Origin: Microcaldota archaeon
Lineage (GTDB): Archaea; Micrarchaeota; Micrarchaeia; Norongarragalinales; SBBD01
Reading direction: 5' to 3'
DNA length: 64,000 bases
NCBI GenBank assembly: GCA_018819225.1
Contig: JAHJQN010000003.1
Location: 124,001 to 188,000, forward strand
Made by a program: the position numbers and the translations under genes. Positions 24,466 to 33,628 of this stretch are shown one piece after another (position 1 is the first letter of the stretch; the number at the start of each line of letters is the position of its first letter). The notes below the pieces were generated by a model. The model did no database searches, was not told the DNA's origin, and was given only the letters and a program-made list of their open reading frames with translations.

Positions 24466-24975
24466 ATGAAAGTAGGAGAAAAAGCCCCGCAATTCAATTT
24501 GGAAGCATACTCCAACGGAGAAATCAAAAAAGTATCCTCCAACGATTTCGAAGGGAAATGGCAAGTCCTGTTCTTTTACCCACGCGATTTCACGTTCGTC
24601 TGCCCCACGGAGCTGAAATCGTTGGCGACGCACCACACGGATTTTGAAAAAGAGGGTGCGCAAATTATCGGCGTCTCAACGGATAGCGCGCATTCTCATA
24701 AAGCGTGGTTCGAAAAAGACTTGCCGGAAGTGAAGTACCCGGTTCTCGCGGACACGGGACACCACCTCGCGCAGGAATATGAGATTCTCATCGAATCCGA
24801 CGGAACCGCTCTGCGAGGCGCGTTCATTATTGACCCGAAAGGCATTCTCCAGTACGCCGTCGTCTCCAACTTGAACGTCGGCCGATCCGTCAGCGAATTG
24901 CTGCGCGTCCTGAAAGCGCTGAAAACCGGGGGCTTGTGCCCCGTGGAATGGAAGCCAGGAGAAAAAACCCTCTGA
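24466..24975 (+). CDS. 2-Cys peroxiredoxin (AhpC/Prx1 type)
   Basis: A 169-residue thiol peroxidase that reduces H2O2 and organic peroxides. The peroxidatic cysteine is in DFTFVCPTEL (Cys46) and the resolving cysteine in GGLCPVEWKPG (about Cys158), giving the typical 2-Cys AhpC arrangement. A GTG at 24457 and an ATG at 24460 are in frame, but AGGTGA at 24455-24460 is ideally spaced for the ATG at 24466 and MKVGEKAP is the usual family start. No AhpF is nearby. The thioredoxin at 33308 could serve as reductant. Confidence 0.94.
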   Translation: MKVGEKAPQFNLEAYSNGEIKKVSSNDFEGKWQVLFFYPRDFTFVCPTELKSLATHHTDFEKEGAQIIGVSTDSAHSHKAWFEKDLPEVKYPVLADTGHHLAQEYEILIESDGTALRGAFIIDPKGILQYAVVSNLNVGRSVSELLRVLKALKTGGLCPVEWKPGEKTL

Positions 24976-24977
24976 AA

Positions 24978-25334
24978 TCAAAATAAGGGAACCAGGAGGC
25001 CAACGGAGTAAGAAACGGTATTGGCTGCCACGGATAGAACAAGCGCATTTCGGAGTTTTAAGCGAAGCAAGTAGCTCAACAACAACGTTTCCGCGAGTGT
25101 GACGAGGACTTCACCAAATAGAATGTAATACGCGGAGTTGACGAACGGGGGAAGCACGAACCACAAATAGGGAAGCGTCAGCGTCGACGGAATAATGGCA
25201 GCGGCCAACCATTCGCGCGGTTTCCACGATGGCTTGATGCGGAACGCGTTCAGCTTCCAAAAAACCAGTAGGACGCCGGCCTCCAAAAATAGAGTAACGG
25301 CCAGCGCCTGCACGAACCGCACTTCCGGCAGCAT
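24978..25334 (-). CDS. Four-helix membrane protein of unknown function
   Basis: A 118-residue hydrophobic protein with about four predicted helices (about residues 8-25, 42-60, 66-88, 97-115). It follows the secreted Cys-rich protein gene with a 1-nt gap and so is probably in its operon. It converges on the peroxiredoxin gene. No family recognised. Confidence 0.65.
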   Translation of the reverse strand: MLPEVRFVQALAVTLFLEAGVLLVFWKLNAFRIKPSWKPREWLAAAIIPSTLTLPYLWFVLPPFVNSAYYILFGEVLVTLAETLLLSYLLRLKLRNALVLSVAANTVSYSVGLLVPLF

Positions 25335-25335
25335 G

Positions 25336-26061
25336 CTAACAACTCTGTCCGAACAATTGCTGGAAGAAGCACGCGATCCCGCTCACGAACGCAGTCAATG
25401 GATCCGTTACGTCGCCGACAGGACGTATCGAGAGCGTCGGAGTAACCGTCGCAAACCGTGTCGGCGTAGGAGATACCGGGCTTTCAGGAGTGGGCGTCAC
25501 ATCCTCGGGCGGAATCGGCGGCATGTCGTCATCATTGTATAAGGAGGGAACCGGGAGCACACCCGTATCGTCATTATAAGGGACGTCCGGCTCGAGAATG
25601 GAATCCGGGTTTACTTCCGCATTCGATAAGTCGAGTTTCAACTCGCATCGACGGGTTCGATCCAAGAAATTCTGGTTCGTGCATTTACTGAACTCCACGG
25701 GATTTTCTCCATACCGCTCAACGAGATACGTATTGGAGTTCATGGTGACATACGCATTGCAATAATCGACGTGGCGGTAGTTGAGATAATACGGTTCCTG
25801 AATCTCGCAGCCGTACCCGGAGCAGGAGGCAGTATAAGAGTATACTTCAACGGGGGAATACGTACCGGGAGCCTTAACTATTTCCGGACCAGGACTCCAA
25901 CGGTAACCGAAGCACTTGACCGAGTATTCCAGAGCGTCATCCACCGGAACCCCGTCGTTCTCAATGTAAACGGTAGTAATCGCAGGAGTGGTCACATCCG
26001 CATTAGCGAGAGGCACGAACGCCATCATGGCGAAAAGCAACATTGTGAAAACCGTTTTCAT
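25336..26061 (-). CDS. Secreted cysteine-rich protein with Pro/Thr-rich C-terminal stretch
   Basis: A 241-residue protein with a cleavable signal peptide (MKTVFTMLLFAMMAFVPLANA, likely cut after ANA). The body has nine or more cysteines (SVKCFGY, ASCSGYGCEIQ, VDYCNAY, KCTNQ, RRCELK), probably disulfide-bonded outside the cell. A linker with PTPESPVSPTPTR repeats precedes a hydrophobic C-terminal segment (GIACFFQQLFGQSC). A TATA-like TTATAA at 26093-26098 and a site closely matching the winged-helix operator (26099-26117) lie upstream. Family not recognised. Confidence 0.75.
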   Translation of the reverse strand: MKTVFTMLLFAMMAFVPLANADVTTPAITTVYIENDGVPVDDALEYSVKCFGYRWSPGPEIVKAPGTYSPVEVYSYTASCSGYGCEIQEPYYLNYRHVDYCNAYVTMNSNTYLVERYGENPVEFSKCTNQNFLDRTRRCELKLDLSNAEVNPDSILEPDVPYNDDTGVLPVPSLYNDDDMPPIPPEDVTPTPESPVSPTPTRFATVTPTLSIRPVGDVTDPLTAFVSGIACFFQQLFGQSC

Positions 26062-26098
26062 GGAATCACCGAGTCCTTGAGAAAAGGGGTCGTTATAA

Positions 26099-26117
26099 GG
26101 TTAAGCATTTGGTTAAG
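26099..26117. promoter_or_regulatory. Third copy of the winged-helix operator sequence
   Basis: GGTTAAGCATTTGGTTAAG matches the sequence around O1 (GGTTAAGCAACTGCTTAAG, 18178-18196) at 16 of 19 positions. It abuts the TATA-like TTATAA of the secreted-protein gene and lies 41-59 nt upstream of the SDR ATG. Confidence 0.4.
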
Positions 26118-26157
26118 AAATTTGTTGAGAAACCAAAGCGATATATTCATCCACGCA

Positions 26158-26958
26158 ATGACGCATGCGATTCAACTGAAACAACGAAGCACCGTATTGA
26201 TTACAGGAGGAAGCCAAGGCATCGGAAGAGCAATGGCCGACGAGTTCGCAGCGCACGGATTCGATGTGGTGTTGGTGGCAAGGCACCAGGACATGCTTGA
26301 GAAAGCCAAAAACGAATTGGAAAACCGGTATCACACGCACGCGCATATTATTGCAATCGATTTAACCGCACCGGGAGCCGTAGAGAAAGTGTACAAGGAA
26401 ACCAAGCGCAAACGCATCCCAGTCGAAATTCTCGTCAATAACGCGGGATTCGGTTCGTGGGGATTGTTTCACGAAAACCGTTGGAAAATCGAAGCGAACG
26501 AATTGCAGTTGAACATCGTGGCGTTATCACATCTCACGCACGCGTACCTTCAAGACATGGTCAAAGCCAAGCACGGAAAAATATTGAACGTGTCCTCGAT
26601 AGTTGCTTTTCAGCCCGGGCCGTTCATGGCCGTATATTACGCGAGCAAAGCTTACGTCAACTCGTTCTCGGAAGCGCTATCGGAAGAGCTGAAGGGAACC
26701 GGAGTCACTGTCACTACATTATGCCCGGGAGCCACTCAAACCAAGTTTCATGAACGTGCGGGAGTGGATGCCCGCTCGATTCCTAAAGCGGCTTGGATGA
26801 GCGCGCAAGACGTCGCGGAAGCGGGATACGAAGGAATGATGAAAGGCAAACGCATCGTGATTCCAGGAAATAAAAACCAGGTCATGATTTGGCTATCGCG
26901 CATCACCCCCAAAAGCATTTTATTGAAAGCGGTACGGCGGTTTCAGGAGAATCGGTAA
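26158..26958 (+). CDS. Short-chain dehydrogenase/reductase (SDR)
   Basis: A 266-residue classical SDR: cofactor motif TGGSQGIG near residues 17-24 with an Arg-containing VLVARH strand favouring NADP(H), NNAGFGSWG, catalytic Ser in NVSSIVAF, and the YYASKAYVNS Tyr-Lys pair. The LSEELKGTGVTVTTLCPGATQT segment is typical of the DltE/YqjQ-like subgroup that acts on lipophilic or ketoacyl substrates. The frame stays open upstream to 25771 over the antisense gene. The ATG at 26158 is chosen because homology starts there and it lies downstream of the AT-rich promoter region. Confidence 0.9.
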   Translation: MTHAIQLKQRSTVLITGGSQGIGRAMADEFAAHGFDVVLVARHQDMLEKAKNELENRYHTHAHIIAIDLTAPGAVEKVYKETKRKRIPVEILVNNAGFGSWGLFHENRWKIEANELQLNIVALSHLTHAYLQDMVKAKHGKILNVSSIVAFQPGPFMAVYYASKAYVNSFSEALSEELKGTGVTVTTLCPGATQTKFHERAGVDARSIPKAAWMSAQDVAEAGYEGMMKGKRIVIPGNKNQVMIWLSRITPKSILLKAVRRFQENR

Positions 26959-27032
26959 AGCAATAGCGCGATATGTCGCGTGGGATAGGAACGCCAGAAG
27001 GCTTTTTTAAGGAGGAACGGAAACGTAAGTGT

Positions 27033-27128
27033 ATGCCGATCGTTATCGACGCCGGAACGCTCTTATTGTTCGCCGTGATCGCACTGGCTGCCATCGCATT
27101 AAACAGTCGAATGAATCGCCAGCACTAA
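27033..27128 (+). CDS. 31-residue single-helix membrane peptide
   Basis: Starts MPIVIDAGTLLLFAVIALAA, a short N-terminus followed by one hydrophobic helix and a basic tail (SRMNRQH). GGAGG at 27011-27015 and a TATA-like TTTTTTAA just upstream support expression. It converges on a similar small membrane peptide. Function unknown. Confidence 0.5.
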   Translation: MPIVIDAGTLLLFAVIALAAIALNSRMNRQH

Positions 27129-27137
27129 CCCGCGGAA

Positions 27138-27236
27138 TTAAAAATAGGTTATCACGAAAGAGGCAAAGTAATACATGGCTAGAAGGATCGCGGCTAACAC
27201 CACGAATCCGCCCACTCGACCGTACAACATGACCAT
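27138..27236 (-). CDS. 32-residue single-helix membrane peptide
   Basis: Starts MVMLYGRVGGFVVLAAILLA and continues to YYFASFVITYF. It is nearly all hydrophobic with an Arg near the N-terminus. GAGG lies 4-7 nt upstream and an AT-rich TATA-like element (AATATTAA) near 27273-27280. Function unknown. Confidence 0.5.
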   Translation of the reverse strand: MVMLYGRVGGFVVLAAILLAMYYFASFVITYF

Positions 27237-27355
27237 GACCTCGAGGAATCTTTTCTTGTTTGTGCACGTCAAATATTAAGCTTTCGAATCACGGGGAAAA
27301 CGATTTATAAGCAGGCGTCCCGTATGGCTTTCACCGGTGGAGGAGGTGAACGAAA

Positions 27356-27901
27356 ATGGATGGAAAGCACCTGCTCCTCGTAACCACGTTCTTCTTTCTC
27401 GGAACGTTTGCGGGATTCTTTGCTGCCGAAGGCAGCCTGCCACAGTACGGCCTCCACGGAAGCGTTCAACCCGTATTTTCTCCCGGGGCCGAGATCGCGA
27501 TGGTGCGCGCCCTCGCAAGCGCCGAGCGTTCAATTGATATTGAGTTATTTCAGTTTACTTACTCGGGTTTGAGGGAAGCGCTCGTGCTCGCGGTCGAACG
27601 CGGAGTCCACGTGCGCTTGATCCTGGATCCCAAAATCGATCGCAACTGGGCAACCGCCGAATTCCTGAAATCCAAAGGGGTTCGTGTTCGCTGGAGTTCG
27701 CAAGCATTTTATTATACGCATTCCAAGTATGCGGTGATGGATCAAAAAAAAGTGATGGTGGGAAGCACGAATTGGAGTTACAATGCCATGAAGCGCAATC
27801 GCGAAGCCGCCGTTATCATCGAGCAAGCCGAATTAGCGGAAGCATTCGAACGAATGTATGAAGCCGATTGGAATGACGCAGCCGAGGTGGAAACGCCTTG
27901 A
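27356..27901 (+). CDS. Exported PLD-like nuclease (single HKD motif)
   Basis: A 181-residue protein with an N-terminal hydrophobic signal/anchor (about residues 6-25) and one phospholipase-D-type domain. The HxK(x)4D motif is THSKYAVMD, followed by VMVGSTNWS, as in the bacterial Nuc endonuclease, which acts as a dimer. FSPGAEIAMVRALASAERSI at the domain start is characteristic. Likely role: degradation of nucleic acids or phosphodiesters outside the membrane, perhaps for nucleotide scavenging. The stop overlaps the GNAT start. Confidence 0.9.
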   Translation: MDGKHLLLVTTFFFLGTFAGFFAAEGSLPQYGLHGSVQPVFSPGAEIAMVRALASAERSIDIELFQFTYSGLREALVLAVERGVHVRLILDPKIDRNWATAEFLKSKGVRVRWSSQAFYYTHSKYAVMDQKKVMVGSTNWSYNAMKRNREAAVIIEQAELAEAFERMYEADWNDAAEVETP

Positions 27902-28350
27902 AATTCGATTCCAAAAAACTGGTGATTCGAAAGGCCTCGAAAAACGAGTTGTACAGCATCACCGTGATGACGCGCGCGTTCTTCCCGTATACCGGCTTCA
28001 CGATGGACACGATCCAGAAACGTCTTCGGGACCCGCGCATTCACTACCTCGTCGCCTTGTACGAAAAGCATACTGTGGGATTCATTGACTGGAAAGACCA
28101 TCCCAAAAACCTGAAGATCATGGGGCTCGCGGTCCTGCAAGAGTTTCAACGCCGGCACATCGGAGAAAGGCTGTTGCAGGAAGCGCTCGCGCACGCGAAA
28201 AAAAAGAAAAAGAATCGCATCGTGTTACTGGTCAGCGCCACCAATCATGCCGCGGATGCGCTCTATCGAAAATACGCGTTCCGGAAAGTCGGAAAGCTCG
28301 CGAAACCCATTGGAGGGCAAGACGTGCTCTTGTACGAAAAAAATCTTTAG
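27898..28350 (+). CDS. GNAT-family N-acetyltransferase
   Basis: A 150-residue acetyl-CoA-dependent transferase. Motif A is LAVLQEFQRRHIGERLLQEA (Q/RxxGxG/A-like pyrophosphate loop RRHIGE), and the C-terminal NHAADALYRKYAFRKVG is the usual motif B. The layout resembles RimI-like protein acetyltransferases. The start is probably TTG at 27898, in a TTGA overlap with the nuclease stop. Substrate unknown. Confidence 0.85.
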   Translation: MKFDSKKLVIRKASKNELYSITVMTRAFFPYTGFTMDTIQKRLRDPRIHYLVALYEKHTVGFIDWKDHPKNLKIMGLAVLQEFQRRHIGERLLQEALAHAKKKKKNRIVLLVSATNHAADALYRKYAFRKVGKLAKPIGGQDVLLYEKNL

Positions 28351-28580
28351 CGCTTGCGTTTCTTCTCCAGATTCTCCTTCAGGTGAAACGCCATTTTCTT
28401 GAATGCGATCATGAACAAGAGACTGATGCCGGCCACAAAATAATTGAACATGCTCCACACGTAACCGAATCCGGCTTGCTGGAAGAAATAGCCTTTCACC
28501 AGAAAATAGAACGCGTTTGCGAGAAATAATGCCGCAACCATATACAACGCCAACACTTTCGGATTAAACAAATTAGGCAA
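28347..28580 (-). CDS. Small two-helix membrane protein
   Basis: A 77-residue protein with predicted helices at about residues 9-29 and 41-61 and a strongly basic tail (KENLEKKRKR), presumably cytoplasmic. It overlaps the convergent GNAT gene by 4 bp. No family recognised. Confidence 0.6.
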   Translation of the reverse strand: MPNLFNPKVLALYMVAALFLANAFYFLVKGYFFQQAGFGYVWSMFNYFVAGISLLFMIAFKKMAFHLKENLEKKRKR

Positions 28581-28683
28581 GGGACATCACCTGACATCCA
28601 GCAAGGTATCCGCCCTTAAATAGCTTTTCAAACGCCTGAAAAGGAAGAAACGTATTTAAACGCAGATCGAAGTAATAGCAGCC

Positions 28684-29997
<1,314 letters not shown>

Positions 29998-30855
29998 TTA
30001 ACACGTCACGAGGAAGTCGAACAAGTTGTTGAGCGCGGTCTGCGAACGGATTTCTTCAGGCGGGAACGCCGTGTAAACCACCCAGCCCGCGTACTTGCGC
30101 GCGACAACGGCAGGACAAGGGCGTTCGAACGTGCAACTCTTCGTTCCGTACAAGGAATAAACGATCGTGGCCTCGGACACATCCGTGTTGACGATCGCTA
30201 CCTGTTTCGCGTCAATGGAAAACGAGGCATTCAAGCCTTGGGCCATCAAGGAATTGCGATCGCTGACTAATAATCGGACATCCGTGCCGTTTTCAATGCC
30301 TTGATAACTGACTTTAAGTAAACTCGACAGATCGCCGAAACCCTTGGTCGTGTTGATCTCTTTAACGAACCATTCGTAGTATCCCGGATCGCTTTCGTTA
30401 CGGTTTCGAGCATCCAACAAGTCCATGGGAGAAAGATAGTGCCGCGTGCCGGCGTCCGCCACCCAAATCACGCTGCCCCCGCGATCCAAGTACTGCATAA
30501 TCGCGTTCATTTGGTTTGGAGTAATGTCTTGCATGCGCTCGAATACCACGAGCTCGTAATTTTCAAGTATGGATGCGCTTAAAGCCGAATCCGGATAGGG
30601 TTCTAATAGGGTGTGTTGGCGCAAATTAGAGGTCAAGTTGAATAAAGCGGAAGGGTCGCCCGTACCGTTCGCACCGGATACGATCGCGACGCGGGAATTA
30701 CCCATGATGCCGCAGTACACGTTGCACCAGTCCCCCGGAACCTGCGAGCAATGAACCCACTTGAACTTCGTGACCACGACCAGCAATATGAGCAAGAGAA
30801 TTCCCAACACGAGAACGTGCGGAATCTCCTTCTTGAAATCATCCTCAAGACTCAT
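29998..30855 (-). CDS. Membrane-anchored protein with GATase-1/DUF4350-like extracytoplasmic domain
   Basis: A 285-residue protein with a short cytoplasmic N-terminus, one helix (about residues 12-29) and a large outer domain. The pattern YELVVFERMQDITPNQMNAI followed by YLDRGGSVIWVAD (alpha/beta with a glycine-rich turn) recalls class I glutamine-amidotransferase-like domains used as non-catalytic sensory modules. Six cysteines, including WVHC and CNVYC near the membrane and FERPC, may form disulfides. Catalytic Cys-His-Glu residues are not evident. Confidence 0.65.
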   Translation of the reverse strand: MSLEDDFKKEIPHVLVLGILLLILLVVVTKFKWVHCSQVPGDWCNVYCGIMGNSRVAIVSGANGTGDPSALFNLTSNLRQHTLLEPYPDSALSASILENYELVVFERMQDITPNQMNAIMQYLDRGGSVIWVADAGTRHYLSPMDLLDARNRNESDPGYYEWFVKEINTTKGFGDLSSLLKVSYQGIENGTDVRLLVSDRNSLMAQGLNASFSIDAKQVAIVNTDVSEATIVYSLYGTKSCTFERPCPAVVARKYAGWVVYTAFPPEEIRSQTALNNLFDFLVTC

Positions 30856-30888
30856 ATCAGTAATCAGAGGGATTAGGAGGGCGAACGG

Positions 30889-30896
30889 TATTTAAA
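30889..30896. promoter_or_regulatory. Bidirectional TATA box between the GATase-like gene and secG
   Basis: TATTTAAA is 34-41 nt from the leftward start at 30855 and 35-42 nt from the secG ATG at 30931. It can serve both genes. Confidence 0.55.
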
Positions 30897-30930
30897 CGTT
30901 GGTTCCCTGAATGCCTCCAGTGAACCCATC

Positions 30931-31086
30931 ATGGCCGATCACCGCGTTGCCACACCCAGCAGCTCAACGGGAATCATTCGATTCTATGACGTCAAGAGCT
31001 CGAACGTTCAGATCGATCCACGCATCGTCATCGGTTTCGTAGCCGCGTTCATTGTCCTGGAACTCGCCATCCAAGTCGTTTTCTAA
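30931..31086 (+). CDS. secG: Preprotein translocase subunit Sec61-beta/SecG
   Basis: A 51-residue tail-anchored protein. The segment STGIIRFYDVKSSNVQIDPR followed by one membrane helix to the C-terminus matches the archaeal Sec61-beta pattern (GLxRFY, acidic/Gly, I-x-hydrophobic-P, helix). It is the non-essential third subunit of the SecYEG/Sec61 channel. It lies 15 nt before the stand-alone swivel gene and may share its transcript. Confidence 0.85.
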   Translation: MADHRVATPSSSTGIIRFYDVKSSNVQIDPRIVIGFVAAFIVLELAIQVVF

Positions 31087-31101
31087 CCGTGCAAACAATC
31101 T

Positions 31102-31422
31102 ATGGCTCGTCTCTTGAAAGGATTGGCCGCTAGCCTCGGCATAGCGCACGGTAAAGTTAAGATCATTGAATCCGCCGAAGACCACTTCAAGTTCCGGGAA
31201 GGGGACGTGCTCGTGACACGCATCACGGACCCGACCATGACCGTCCTCATGAACCGCGCAAGCGCTATTGTCTGCGATATCGGAGGATTGACCTCGCATC
31301 CGGCCATCGTGAGCCGGGAAATGGGGATTCCGTGCGTCGTGGCGACGAAAGAAGCCACGAAGAAATTGAAGGATGGAATGGAAGTAACCGTAAATGGAAC
31401 CACTGGCGAAGTGCATGGATGA
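31102..31422 (+). CDS. Stand-alone phosphohistidine-swivel domain protein 3
   Basis: A 106-residue protein consisting only of the PEP-utiliser mobile domain: SLGIAHGKVKII, a GDVLVTRIT strand, and the loop CDIGGLTSHPAIVSREM with the phosphorylatable His, followed by GIPCVVAT. In larger enzymes this domain shuttles a phosphoryl group between two active sites. Here it is free, like HPr-type carriers. It overlaps the next gene by about 8 bp, suggesting the downstream product is its partner. Confidence 0.88.
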   Translation: MARLLKGLAASLGIAHGKVKIIESAEDHFKFREGDVLVTRITDPTMTVLMNRASAIVCDIGGLTSHPAIVSREMGIPCVVATKEATKKLKDGMEVTVNGTTGEVHG

Positions 31423-32497
31423 ACTGCCTTGGATGGAAGAGTGGCTGGACTCGTTGGCTATTGGCATGGCGAACATGGACGAAGGCACGTGGGCCCCCTT
31501 CGATTGCTTTCAATTCTTTCCGTACGGCTCGGATTTGTGGCTCGAGAAATTGGGGCATGCGGAACGGCGATTGCAGGAGAAAGGCGTTTCGTATGAAGAC
31601 CTGGCGGACTTATTCCTAGGACCGTTAATGTTGCGAACGGAAATGCAGTTCGCGTTCTTCGACGTGAAAGCATCCGGTATCGAACGATCAAAGGGATTAG
31701 GCGTACTGGACTTTCTGCACAATATACTGAAAGCGAAGTGCGTAAAAGACGTGCCCGGATTTTATTCCTCGTGGGTGCACACCGAAAAGGAAATCCAAAC
31801 GATCGTGAAGCACACGCCTTGGAAAAAAGGATCGGCGGATATCGGGAGAGAAATCGGCAAGCTCATGAACTCATGCGCATCGCTCTCGTGGTCGTCGCAT
31901 TCGGATTACCATTACACTAATTTTTACGAGAACCACGGCCCGTACCCCATTGGAGAACACGTGCTGCTGGTGCGTCAGTTCCCGAACCTGAAACCCGTGG
32001 AGTTGTGGAAAGAAGCGGAGGGGTATGCGTACGATCGCATAACGATTTACACCATGTATCGAAAACAAGTTGAAATTCATTTGGATTGGGTGAATCATTT
32101 AACCGCAAAGCAATCGCTGCCTGAAAACCTGGCGAAATACGCTGTAAACATCAATGGGAAATGGAGCGATGTTAAACACACGCGGAAAGCGCGCGAAACC
32201 ATTGCGGAGACCGCGGCGGAACAGTTCGAACGCTTTTCGAACCTCCCATTTGAGGACGTGAAGCAGAAGATGCTGGAGATGAGAGGATATAATTTCAAAG
32301 AACTATTTGAAAAAGCGGGAATGGACTGGAAGCCCTCGCAAGAAATGCGCGAACGCGTGCGCGGAAAAGAGCTGTTACCGAAATACATGCCGGTATTGAA
32401 GAACGCGGAGGAAGGAAGGAAGTGGTGGAGACGGTTTTACGATTTGAATGACGCGTTCTTTCCGAGGCAGTTGAAAACCATCCGGTATAAACATTAA
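31415..32497 (+). CDS. Unknown protein coupled to the swivel domain
   Basis: A protein of about 360 residues, Trp/Tyr/His-rich, with segments such as SSHSDYHYTNFYENHG and PWKKGSADIGREIGKLMN. It overlaps the swivel gene (in-frame ATGs at 31394 and 31415), so the two are translationally coupled. Its helical, aromatic composition resembles the helical regions attached to swivel domains in the larger proteins at 19003 and 50723. One reading is that this is the same kind of two-module protein split into two genes and inverted in order. No catalytic motif recognised. Confidence 0.65.
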   Translation: MDELPWMEEWLDSLAIGMANMDEGTWAPFDCFQFFPYGSDLWLEKLGHAERRLQEKGVSYEDLADLFLGPLMLRTEMQFAFFDVKASGIERSKGLGVLDFLHNILKAKCVKDVPGFYSSWVHTEKEIQTIVKHTPWKKGSADIGREIGKLMNSCASLSWSSHSDYHYTNFYENHGPYPIGEHVLLVRQFPNLKPVELWKEAEGYAYDRITIYTMYRKQVEIHLDWVNHLTAKQSLPENLAKYAVNINGKWSDVKHTRKARETIAETAAEQFERFSNLPFEDVKQKMLEMRGYNFKELFEKAGMDWKPSQEMRERVRGKELLPKYMPVLKNAEEGRKWWRRFYDLNDAFFPRQLKTIRYKH

Positions 32498-32524
32498 TAA
32501 AATTTGGAATCCATACGGGCGATT

Positions 32525-33271
32525 ATGGCAAAATTCTTGTTCGTGAAGGGAGTTCATCCTTCCGAAACGCACGCAATCGAGGCCGCCAAACGCGTGGCCA
32601 TTGAATTACGAAAACGGGGGCATAGCGTGCGCGAAATCCGCGTTCCGTACGCATTAACCAATCGGGGATTATTCGAAGGAAAACTGCTTCCGTTGGTCGC
32701 ACGATTCGTTATAGCCAGAAAAAAGTTAGGACAGGCAATGAATCCGGGAAATGTAAAGGATGCATTAAGCATGCCTGCAGAAAAATGGGTGATTGCCGCC
32801 TCACGGCTCATGCCCAGACGCTTGGTTGTGGAATGGCACAATTCGAATTACGCAACATTATCTCCCATTGAATGGTGGGGAAACATGGTGCGCATCGACC
32901 CGCATCGAGAATACTATAACGTGCCGGTACGCGGAGTCGTCGTAGAAACCCAGGCGCGCTACCGCCCCCGAAAAAAATGGCTGAGAGAAAAACTGGCGAA
33001 ACGCTTGAGAAAATACGGAGATTTGTTTCTGAGATCGGAAAGCGGAAGGGACGAATTGCAGCATCACGCCGACATCCATCGGATGTCGAATTACGTTCTG
33101 CGCGAAGCGGATCCGGAACGAACATGGCGAATGCTTCCAAAACGCTATGTGGAGACGATTGCGGACGAACTCGAGCGAGCCGAACGCATGGTGGGAAGAA
33201 CCAATGAAGGGTATAAAGTCAAACGGTTCCCCCGGCCGGATTTCGAATCCGCCACGAAGCCGATGCGTTAA
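32525..33271 (+). CDS. Possible M14-like zinc amidohydrolase
   Basis: A 248-residue protein starting MAKFLFVKGVHPSETHAIEA. The HPSE motif followed by an alpha/beta pattern and later VVEWHNSNY could be the HxxE...H zinc site of the M14/AstE-AspA carboxypeptidase-like group. The Arg/Lys-rich C-terminal half is unlike typical members, so confidence is low. An upstream in-frame start at 32504 exists, but the TATA-like AT-rich stretch at 32487-32502 favours the ATG at 32525. Confidence 0.5.
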   Translation: MAKFLFVKGVHPSETHAIEAAKRVAIELRKRGHSVREIRVPYALTNRGLFEGKLLPLVARFVIARKKLGQAMNPGNVKDALSMPAEKWVIAASRLMPRRLVVEWHNSNYATLSPIEWWGNMVRIDPHREYYNVPVRGVVVETQARYRPRKKWLREKLAKRLRKYGDLFLRSESGRDELQHHADIHRMSNYVLREADPERTWRMLPKRYVETIADELERAERMVGRTNEGYKVKRFPRPDFESATKPMR

Positions 33272-33307
33272 TAATTCCTTGACGCCTATTCCGTGAGGGT
33301 GATGCGA

Positions 33308-33628
33308 ATGGCTCTCGTGAACGCTGATGATTCCAGTTTCGAAAAAGAAGTTCTGCAAAGCAAGGAAGTCGCCATCGTCGATTTTTACGCGGACTGGTGC
33401 GGGCCGTGCCAAATGATGGCACCGAAATTCGAACAACTCGCGCATGAAATGCAGGGGAAAGCCAAGTTCGTGAAATTGAATACGGATACGTCACCAAAAA
33501 CCGCGCAAGCGTACGGCGTCATGAGCATTCCCACGCTCATTGTATTCAAAGGAGGGAAAGTGGTGGACCAAACCACGGGCGCGATACCCAGAGACAATAT
33601 CCAACAACTCGTTGAACGCCACCTGTAA
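33308..33628 (+). CDS. Thioredoxin
   Basis: A 106-residue thioredoxin with the WCGPC active site (Cys31, Cys34) in VDFYADWCGPCQMMAPKFE, the cis-proline motif SIPTLIVFKGG, and the expected length. It reduces disulfides and could recycle the 2-Cys peroxiredoxin at 24466. GAGGGTGA at 33295-33302 supports the ATG at 33308 over the GTG at 33293. It is separated by no bases from the convergent MBL hydrolase gene. Confidence 0.95.
   Translation: MALVNADDSSFEKEVLQSKEVAIVDFYADWCGPCQMMAPKFEQLAHEMQGKAKFVKLNTDTSPKTAQAYGVMSIPTLIVFKGGKVVDQTTGAIPRDNIQQLVERHL

Noticed and set aside
25771..26157. N-terminal extension of the SDR gene
   Set aside because: The extension is antisense to the secreted-protein gene and lacks SDR-like sequence; homology starts at the ATG at 26158.
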